Part shown: positions 1 through 4,636 of the stretch, piece by piece
How positions within the stretch are numbered: position 1 is the stretch's first letter
Layout of the letters: each line of letters opens with the position of its first letter
Assembly (NCBI GenBank): GCA_038245795.1
Contig: JBBRSC010000231.1
Coordinates: 1 to 5,356, forward strand
DNA from: JBBRSC01 sp038245795
GTDB lineage: Bacteria > Actinomycetota > Acidimicrobiia > Acidimicrobiales > Microtrichaceae
Length of the DNA stretch: 5,356 nt
Reading direction: 5' to 3'
The notes under the pieces: generated by a model
What the model was told of the DNA's origin: nothing
The model's database searches: none
The model's input: the letters and a program-made list of their open reading frames with translations, nothing else
Made by a program: the position numbers and the translations under genes

Positions 1-1021
1 GGTGCATCATCCTGACGAGGCCATGGCGTTGGCGACCCACATTCCTCCGGTCGTCGAGTTGGGTCGGCTCGCCGGATGGTCGCCATTGCCGCGGTCGGTG
101 CGCGATGCCCGCCGGCTCGCATCGCCGCTCATCGACGAGTTGGCCACGGCCCTGGCCCACGTCGACGCGGTGATTCCCAGCAAGGCCGGGCCGCGTCGGT
201 CGGTCCCCGATCGCAGAGCGATCGTGACCACCAGTCGCGTCTCACTCGCCCACGGGCGGCGACTGGTGCTCGATGACATCAGCGTCGCTCTCCCGCCGGG
301 AGAGATCTGCGCGCTCATGGGTCGCAACGGTGCCGGCAAGACCACCCTGCTGCGCGCCATAGCGGGGCTGAGCTCACCGACCTCCGGACAGGTCCGCGTC
401 GATGGTCGCGATCCCGTCAGGATCGACGGCGCCGAGCGGATCAGAACCGTGGGATACGTCCCCCAGGACCCGGTCCAACTCCTGTACAGCTCGACGGTGT
501 TCGACGAGTGCCGGTCCGCCGACCACGACGGTGGGCTCACTCTGGGGACGACGCTCTCGCTGCTCCAACAACTGCACGGCGACGACAACATCGATCTTCG
601 TCGTCATCCCCGTGACCTCTCGGCCGGCCAACAACTCCTTGTGGCACTGGCGATTGTCTTGGCGCCAGGCCCGAAGACGCTGCTCCTCGACGAACCCACC
701 CGCGGACTCGACCACGGCGTCAAGCAACGCCTAGCCAGCCTGCTCCGAACTCGTGCCTCCTGCGACGACGTCACGATCCTTCTGGCCACCCACGACGTCG
801 AATTCGCTGCCGCCGTGACTGATCGCGTCGTCATGCTTGCCAACCGCGAGGTCATCGCCGCTGGATCCACCGCCGAGGTACTGAGCCAATCGACGGTGTT
901 CGCCCCTCAGGTCACGCGGATCCTGTCGCCATTGGCACTGCTCACCGTTGACGACGTTCGACGGGCACTCGCACGCAGCCGAGACGCCACTGAGAACGGC
1001 CGGGAAGGTGATCGTCCATGA
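1..1021 (+). CDS. ECF transporter ATP-binding protein, C-terminal part of a double-ABC (EcfA-EcfA') protein; 5' end outside window
   Basis: This is the ATPase subunit of an energy-coupling-factor (group II ABC) vitamin importer, acting on the cytoplasmic face of the membrane. Numbering from the codon at base 2, one complete nucleotide-binding domain covers about residues 73-300: Walker A GRNGAGKTT (107-115), Q-loop Q155, signature LSAGQQ (206-211, Ala where LSGGQ has Gly), Walker B LLLDEP (227-232), D-loop D238 and H-loop H264. The stretch before it (12-40, PPVVELGRLAGW then SVRDARR) resembles the tail of the ABC domain itself (about 303-326, PQVTRILSPLALLTVDDVRRAL). It therefore looks like the end of a preceding ABC domain, so the real gene should be a tandem double ATPase starting upstream. 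The GTG at base 2 is not taken as a start. The stop overlaps the next gene's start as ATGA, so the two are translationally coupled. The ABC assignment is certain; the ECF type rests on the linker, the tail and the neighbouring membrane protein. Confidence 0.9.
   Translation, partial: VHHPDEAMALATHIPPVVELGRLAGWSPLPRSVRDARRLASPLIDELATALAHVDAVIPSKAGPRRSVPDRRAIVTTSRVSLAHGRRLVLDDISVALPPGEICALMGRNGAGKTTLLRAIAGLSSPTSGQVRVDGRDPVRIDGAERIRTVGYVPQDPVQLLYSSTVFDECRSADHDGGLTLGTTLSLLQQLHGDDNIDLRRHPRDLSAGQQLLVALAIVLAPGPKTLLLDEPTRGLDHGVKQRLASLLRTRASCDDVTILLATHDVEFAAAVTDRVVMLANREVIAAGSTAEVLSQSTVFAPQVTRILSPLALLTVDDVRRALARSRDATENGREGDRP
1005..1011 (+). promoter_or_regulatory. Ribosome binding site and ATGA stop-start coupling for the S-component gene
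   Basis: AAGGTGA lies inside the end of the upstream ATPase gene, 6 nt before the ATG at 1018. That ATG shares bases with the ATPase stop codon TGA (1019-1021). The strong site plus the four-base overlap fix the start of the membrane gene and imply coupled translation of the two transporter subunits. Confidence 0.7.
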
Positions 1022-1932
1022 GCGCCGCGCCCGAGGTCGCGTCGGCTCATGTCGATTCCGACAGTGCGAATGTCAATATCGTCCGTCTGCGTCCGTTGTC
1101 GTCGATTGCGTTGATGGTCACGACCCTGGTCGGTATCGGCGCCTTTGTCTGGCCGCTTCTCGCCCGCCCTGATCAGGTCGGGTCGGCCTCAGCCCACCAG
1201 ACCGACGCGCCGTGGCTACTGATCGTGCTGTTGCCGCTCTTGGTCGTGACGATTCTCGGCGAGATGACCGCCGGTCGACTCGACGCCAAAGCCGTTGCGC
1301 TTCTCGGGGTCCTCGCCGCGGTCGGCACCGCGCTCCGATTGCCCACCGGTGGTGTGGCAGGGCTGGAGTTGGTCTTCTTCGTCTTCCTGCCTGGGGGCCG
1401 GGTCTTCGGGCGTGGGTTCGGCTTCGTCCTCGGCGCCACCACGATCTTCGCCAGTGCGTTGGTCGTCGGGGGCATCGGCCCGTGGTTGCCGTTCCAGATG
1501 TTCGCAGCCGGGTGGGTCGGTTTCGGCGCAGGTTGCCTGCCCCGCGCGAGCGGGCGGCGGGAACTGGTCCTGTTGGGCGCCTACGGCGTGGTCGCTGGTC
1601 TGCTCTATGGCGTGGCGCTCGACCTCTGGTTCTGGCCGTTCAGCTCGGCTGAGACCACCGTGTCGTTCGTGGCAGGCGACGGGGTGGTCAACAATCTTCG
1701 GCGATTCTGGGCGTTCCATCTCTCGACGGCCCTGGGTTTCGACCTGATGCGTGGAGTATCGATGGTGATGCTGATGGCCATCTTGGGTCGACCGACGCTC
1801 GCTGCCCTCCGTCGAGCGTCGCGCCGGGCACACTTCGACACGTCGCCCGCGGCAGACATTGCGATTGCGGAAGTGAACGCTGCCGCCCGCTTCACCCCAG
1901 CGTCGAGCGGGCCAGGGCCGGTCGATTCGTGA
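1018..1932 (+). CDS. ECF transporter S component (substrate-binding membrane protein), possibly CbrT-like for cobalamin
   Basis: This 304-residue integral membrane protein probably captures a vitamin and docks on the EcfT/EcfA module. After a polar N-terminus (1-25), hydrophobic segments lie at about 29-49, 65-83, 91-107, 115-126, 132-151, 155-173, 183-206 and 232-256, giving six or seven likely membrane spans. Segment 91-107 (AVALLGVLAAVGTALR) carries an AxxxA pattern (A101, A105), like the helix that packs on EcfT in known S components. GGIGPWLPFQM (151-161) followed by AAGWVGFGAG is a signature I associate with the actinobacterial S components next to double ATPases. The C-terminal 45 residues are polar and probably cytoplasmic. 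The start is fixed by the ATGA overlap and its ribosome site. Substrate is inferred: this subgroup resembles CbrT-type cobalamin transporters, but no B12 riboswitch is visible in the window. The last 41 bp overlap the opposite-strand phosphodiesterase gene. Confidence 0.78.
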   Translation: MSAAPEVASAHVDSDSANVNIVRLRPLSSIALMVTTLVGIGAFVWPLLARPDQVGSASAHQTDAPWLLIVLLPLLVVTILGEMTAGRLDAKAVALLGVLAAVGTALRLPTGGVAGLELVFFVFLPGGRVFGRGFGFVLGATTIFASALVVGGIGPWLPFQMFAAGWVGFGAGCLPRASGRRELVLLGAYGVVAGLLYGVALDLWFWPFSSAETTVSFVAGDGVVNNLRRFWAFHLSTALGFDLMRGVSMVMLMAILGRPTLAALRRASRRAHFDTSPAADIAIAEVNAAARFTPASSGPGPVDS

Positions 1933-2569
1933 CCACACCGTCAGCGCGCCACGAGGCCAACTGAACAAGTCGATCGGGATCGTCGACGGTCCAGACATTG
2001 CAGTCCAGACCGGCCTCGTGGCACTGGTCAACCACTACGGCATCGACGAAGGGGTCCCACGGGTGAACGGCATCGTGGCCCCCGTCGAGGCAACGGGCAA
2101 TGGCATCGACCGGTTGACTCACGGCCATGACCAGGTAGCCGGTGCGGGTGCGAGGCGAGGTCGCCTTGATCATCTCGATGGTGGCGAAATCGAACGAGGA
2201 CACAATCACCCGCGGCGGGTCGGTCATCTCATCGAGCAGGGCGAGCGTGTCGACCGCGAGGCGACGATCCGATTCGAAGCCCGGCTCGTCAGGTGTGTTC
2301 TTGATCTCGATGTTCACGATGAGTGAGCCGCAAGCGACGAGGGCCTCGAGCAGCGTCGGAACCAGTTCCGGGAGCTCCGTGCGCCGGATGTCACAGATCA
2401 CCCGTCCATCAGGAAGCGCCGGGTCGTGGTGGACGACCAGAACGCCGTCGGATGTGCGCCGAACGTCCAGTTCTACGCCATCTGCGCCCTGCTTGATCGC
2501 CGCGAGGAAGGCGGGGATCGTGTTCTCAGCGTGGTCGAACGACGCTCCGCGGTGTCCAAAGATCATCAT
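1892..2569 (-). CDS. Glycerophosphodiester phosphodiesterase (GDPD/UgpQ family), cytosolic
   Basis: This 225-residue enzyme should hydrolyse glycerophosphodiesters (deacylated phospholipids) to sn-glycerol 3-phosphate and an alcohol, in a metal-dependent reaction. The GDPD TIM-barrel motifs are in order: GHRG (5-8, catalytic His6 and Arg7), AENT (14-17), the metal-binding pair in VELDV (E33, D35), HHDP with the second catalytic His48, EIK (88-90), SSF (124-126), NVWTVDD (191-197) and the closing DGVVTNRP (210-217). No signal peptide or membrane segment is present, so it is the cytoplasmic UgpQ-like type; the length is slightly shorter than typical UgpQ (about 250). It begins with two ATG codons; the first (2567-2569) has AGGAA 9 nt upstream. 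It converges on the S-component gene, overlapping it by 41 bp, and diverges from whiB. No functional link to either neighbour is evident. All catalytic residues are present, so it is probably active. Confidence 0.93.
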   Translation of the reverse strand: MMIFGHRGASFDHAENTIPAFLAAIKQGADGVELDVRRTSDGVLVVHHDPALPDGRVICDIRRTELPELVPTLLEALVACGSLIVNIEIKNTPDEPGFESDRRLAVDTLALLDEMTDPPRVIVSSFDFATIEMIKATSPRTRTGYLVMAVSQPVDAIARCLDGGHDAVHPWDPFVDAVVVDQCHEAGLDCNVWTVDDPDRLVQLASWRADGVVTNRPALARSTLG

Positions 2570-2578
2570 GGGCGCGAA

Positions 2579-2583
2579 TTCCT
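2579..2583 (-). promoter_or_regulatory. Ribosome binding site of the phosphodiesterase gene
   Basis: AGGAA on the minus strand ends 9 nt before the ATG at 2569 and 12 nt before the second in-frame ATG (2566). It could serve either start; the family's usual N-terminus only needs a residue or two before the GHRG motif, so both are possible. Confidence 0.5.
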
Positions 2584-2595
2584 GGCAACTTTTCC

Positions 2596-2624
2596 TTTAC
2601 AGCGTTTGCTGCAACAGATAGCGT
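2596..2624 (+). promoter_or_regulatory. Candidate sigma-A-type promoter for whiB
   Basis: TTTACA (2596-2601, five of six bases of TTGACA) is followed after exactly 17 bp by TAGCGT (2619-2624), which keeps the TAnnnT pattern of actinobacterial -10 elements. Transcription would start near 2631 and give a leader of about 130 nt before the whiB GTG. This is a motif match only. No better pair was found in the rest of the intergenic region. The -35 lies only about 13 bp from the divergent phosphodiesterase ribosome site. Confidence 0.4.
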
Positions 2625-2681
2625 CTGCTTGTTCGGTTTTTCACAAGGTCCTGACCACTTCGGCAGGAATCAAGGAGAGCC

Positions 2682-2699
2682 GTGAACTGCAGAGGGTAA
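2682..2699 (+). CDS. Possible five-codon leader ORF (M-N-C-R-G) upstream of whiB
   Basis: AAGGAG (2672-2677) stands 4 nt before GTG AAC TGC AGA GGG TAA. This gives a potential leader peptide of five residues with one cysteine and an AGA arginine codon, normally rare in high-GC genomes. It lies inside the predicted whiB leader, and its stop codon is the loop of the 2691-2705 palindrome. Cysteine-containing leader peptides that control downstream genes are known in mycobacteria, but those usually have several Cys codons. An ORF this short can arise by chance, and the ribosome-site spacing is a little tight, so it is only a candidate. Confidence 0.3.
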   Translation: MNCRG

Positions 2700-2705
2700 C
2701 CCTCT
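2691..2705. repeat. Perfect 15-bp inverted repeat AGAGGGTAACCCTCT in the whiB leader
   Basis: Seven-base arms AGAGGGT and ACCCTCT flank a central A. As DNA it could be an operator. As RNA it forms a six-pair stem with the three-base loop UAA, which is also the stop codon of the possible leader ORF. CCUCU of the right arm (2701-2705) can also pair with GGAGG of the whiB ribosome site (2749-2753; four standard pairs plus one G-U), so two exclusive folds are conceivable. The symmetry is directly visible; the function is inferred. Confidence 0.5.
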
Positions 2706-2748
2706 CGGTTCCACCAACACCATTCGACTTTCATTCGCACGATTCCCC

Positions 2749-2753
2749 GGAGG
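2749..2753 (+). promoter_or_regulatory. Ribosome binding site of whiB (selects the GTG start)
   Basis: GGAGG sits 6 nt before the GTG at 2760, an almost ideal arrangement. It decides the start, because the only nearby in-frame ATG (2823) lies after the first cluster cysteine (C22) and would give a non-functional protein. Confidence 0.85.
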
Positions 2754-2759
2754 AAAACC

Positions 2760-3050
2760 GTGGCCCTCACTTCGAGCCGCTCATTGTCCCTTGCCAACGA
2801 TGATTGGCGTGATGTCGCCTCGTGCATGGACACCGACCCCGACCTGTTCTTCCCAGTCGGGACCACCGGCCCTGCCATCGAGCAGATCGAGAATGCCAAG
2901 ACGGTGTGCAACAGCTGCGCCGCCAAAGAGCCGTGCCTCGAGTTCGCACTCACTACCAACCAGGATTCTGGCGTGTGGGGCGGAACCTCGGAGGAGGAGC
3001 GCCGCAAGCTTCGTCGTGCCTGGGTGGCACGCCAGCGCCGCGCCAGCTGA
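2760..3050 (+). CDS. whiB1: WhiB-family iron-sulfur transcriptional regulator, WhiB1-like
   Basis: This 96-residue Wbl protein should bind a [4Fe-4S] cluster and act in the cytoplasm as a redox- or nitric-oxide-sensitive partner of the primary sigma factor. The cluster cysteines are C22, C50, C53 and C59; their spacing (28, 3 and 6) equals that of M. tuberculosis WhiB1 as I remember it (C9, C37, C40, C46). Other WhiB1-like traits are DWRD before the first Cys (15-18), DPDLFFPVG (26-34, with the two Phe that contact sigma in WhiB1), NQDSGVWGG (67-75, the family turn motif) and a basic tail (81-94, rich in Arg) for DNA contact. The N-terminus is about 13 residues longer than WhiB1; the strong ribosome site supports the GTG start. 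It is transcribed alone, with a regulated-looking leader and a downstream hairpin, and converges on the pdtaS-like gene. WhiB family is certain; the WhiB1 subgroup is very likely. Confidence 0.94.
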   Translation: MALTSSRSLSLANDDWRDVASCMDTDPDLFFPVGTTGPAIEQIENAKTVCNSCAAKEPCLEFALTTNQDSGVWGGTSEEERRKLRRAWVARQRRAS

Positions 3051-3089
3051 ACCTGGCCGAATTCTGCGAGAGCAGGTTCGTTTCACGAG

Positions 3090-3115
3090 ATCGACCCCGC
3101 TACGGCGGGGTCGAT
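3090..3115. terminator. Strong hairpin with UACG loop between convergent whiB and pdtaS genes
   Basis: TCGACCCCGC (3091-3100) and GCGGGGTCGA (3105-3114) are perfect complements around the loop TACG. The outer A3090-T3115 pair extends the stem to 11 bp, and the C(UACG)G loop is of the extra-stable UNCG type. No T-tract follows on either strand, which is common for terminators in high-GC Actinobacteria. Its place 40 bp after the whiB stop and about 13 bp after the kinase stop suggests bidirectional termination. Confidence 0.75.
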
Positions 3116-3127
3116 TCGCGTCCAGCG

Positions 3128-4636
3128 TCAGATCGATGCCGGGCGCGCCGCCAGCGGGACCACCATGGTGACGATGGTTCCAGGATGACCGGGCGGGCCG
3201 TCGCCATTGTTGAAGCGGATCGAACCACCCAACTCGGTGGTGACGAGGCCGTGGACGATCGAAAGTCCGAGGCTCGCGGTGGATCGCAGATCGAACCCGT
3301 CGGGCAGACCCTGACCATCATCCACCACGCGGATCTCGATCTCGGCTCCGTCGTTTTGAAATTCGAGCCGGACCTGGTGGGGATCGGTCATTTCCAGCTC
3401 CTCCGGATAGGCGTGCTCCATCACGTTCTGCAGCAACTCCGTGAGCACCACCGCCAGCGAGGTCGCCGTCGGCGATGCCATCACGCCCGGGTCCCCGGAG
3501 ATCTTGAAACGCAGCGGCCGATCGGGTGACACCAGTCCTTCTTGGACGATCCGGACCAACGGTCGGATCACCTCGATGAACGCCACGTCATCGCCTGCCT
3601 CCCGCGAGAGGATCTCGTGCACCAAGGCGATCGATCGAATCCGTCGAACCGACTCCTCGATGGCGGTGACCGCTTCGGGCTCGGTGAGCCGACGGCCTTG
3701 GAGCCGGAGCAACGACGAGATCGTCTGCAGATTGTTCTTGACCCGATGGTGAATCTCGCGAATGGTTGCATCCTTCGAGATGAGCAGTCGGTCCCGCCGC
3801 CGCAGATCAGTGATGTCACGCACCAGCACCACCGTGCCGGTCACCGCCACCCCTGCCTCCGGATCAGCCAACGCGGGATCGAGCACGTCGATCAATGGCA
3901 ACGAGCGAATCGACAACACGGCACCGGTCGCAGTCTCGAGTTCCTGGGCCACGGGTCGAGCGAGAAAGGTCACCTCAGCGACGAGCGCATGACCCAACCC
4001 CAGCTCGATCAGGGGTCGACCGCGGAGACGCCCGGAGATTCCCGCCCGGGTCAGCGCCGATGTGGCGTTGGGCGAGGCGTAACTCACCTCAGCTGAGCCG
4101 TCGAGCACGAGCACGCCGTCACCGACCCGGGGGCTGTCCGGCAGGGCATCGTCATCAGTGTCGTACGGGAACACCCCGGCGGCGATCATCGAGGCGAAAC
4201 GTTCGAACACCTCGGAGTAGTTCGACTCGAGTTCGCCCGGTTCACGCAACATCGACAGCGCGGCTTCCTGCGCAAGCACTGCCACGATGCGTCCGCGGCG
4301 GCGGACCGGCAGCGCCAGCACCCGCACCCGCTCCCCCACCCAGGCGCTGTCGACTTCTGCGTACAGCCGGCACCCCGTCTCGAGCGCCTCGGTGATGATG
4401 GGGCGTTGCGGTCGGGTCCGCACCTCGCCCACCAGATCATCGCGATAGATCGTCTGGCTGGTAGCGGGCCGCATGTGGCCGAAGACCACGAGTTCGTCGC
4501 CGACCGGGACGTAGAGCACTAAATCGCTGAAGCAGAAGTCGGCCAGGACATTCCACGAGGCCATCAACCGGCGAAGATGGCGGCGCTCGTCTTCGTCCAA
4601 CGACGCATCGGCACGAGCAAGATCGCTCAACGCCAC
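3128..4636 (-). CDS. pdtaS: PdtaS-like cytosolic sensor histidine kinase (GAF-PAS-HisKA_2-HATPase)
   Basis: This 502-residue soluble kinase should phosphorylate an ANTAR-type response regulator (PdtaR), which controls transcription antitermination at target RNAs. The partner gene is not in the window. An N-terminal PdtaS-type GAF domain covers about 5-155. A PAS domain follows (about 168-283, with VSYASPNATSAL at 184-195). The dimerization and phosphotransfer helix begins with ISKDATIREIHHRVKNNLQT (286-305, likely phospho-acceptor H297). The ATP-binding domain has the N box ELLQNVMEHA (400-409, N404), G1 DDGQGLP (439-445) and G2 SLGLSIVHGL (455-464). No membrane segment or signal peptide is seen. 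Length and motif order match M. tuberculosis PdtaS (501 residues). The start is GTG at 4634-4636, with GGTGAA 5 nt upstream inside the preceding gene; the N-terminus aligns with the family from its first residues. It overlaps the upstream ATPase gene by 10 bp, so it is probably translationally coupled. Confidence 0.93.
   Translation of the reverse strand: MALSDLARADASLDEDERRHLRRLMASWNVLADFCFSDLVLYVPVGDELVVFGHMRPATSQTIYRDDLVGEVRTRPQRPIITEALETGCRLYAEVDSAWVGERVRVLALPVRRRGRIVAVLAQEAALSMLREPGELESNYSEVFERFASMIAAGVFPYDTDDDALPDSPRVGDGVLVLDGSAEVSYASPNATSALTRAGISGRLRGRPLIELGLGHALVAEVTFLARPVAQELETATGAVLSIRSLPLIDVLDPALADPEAGVAVTGTVVLVRDITDLRRRDRLLISKDATIREIHHRVKNNLQTISSLLRLQGRRLTEPEAVTAIEESVRRIRSIALVHEILSREAGDDVAFIEVIRPLVRIVQEGLVSPDRPLRFKISGDPGVMASPTATSLAVVLTELLQNVMEHAYPEELEMTDPHQVRLEFQNDGAEIEIRVVDDGQGLPDGFDLRSTASLGLSIVHGLVTTELGGSIRFNNGDGPPGHPGTIVTMVVPLAARPASI

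Noticed and set aside
7..591. 194-codon minus-strand frame opposite the ATPase gene
   Set aside because: It lies wholly within the ABC ATPase, whose motifs are complete in the other frame; the product is Ser/Arg-rich with no motif.
1..1017. B12 (cobalamin) riboswitch associated with the transporter
   Set aside because: No non-coding leader precedes the transporter genes within the window, so a riboswitch could only lie upstream.
1216..2031. 271-codon open frame on the minus strand opposite the S-component gene
   Set aside because: Its product is a low-complexity mix of Arg, Glu, Gln and Pro with no recognisable motif. It also runs across the end of the well-supported phosphodiesterase gene. 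It is a typical high-GC shadow frame.
2615..2646. Minus-strand promoter TTGTGA ... TATCTG for the phosphodiesterase
   Set aside because: The spacer is 20 bp, too long for a normal promoter, and the -10 lacks the final T. It is mentioned only as a possible competitor of the whiB promoter.
2822..3529. 235-codon open frame on the plus strand spanning whiB, the hairpin and the end of the kinase gene
   Set aside because: It overlaps two certain genes out of frame and crosses the terminator; its sequence is Arg/His-rich with no domain.
3542..4395. Overlapping plus-strand frames of up to 184 codons opposite the kinase
   Set aside because: They are antisense to the PAS and kinase domains and their products are rich in Arg, Gln and Pro; no ribosome site or domain seen.
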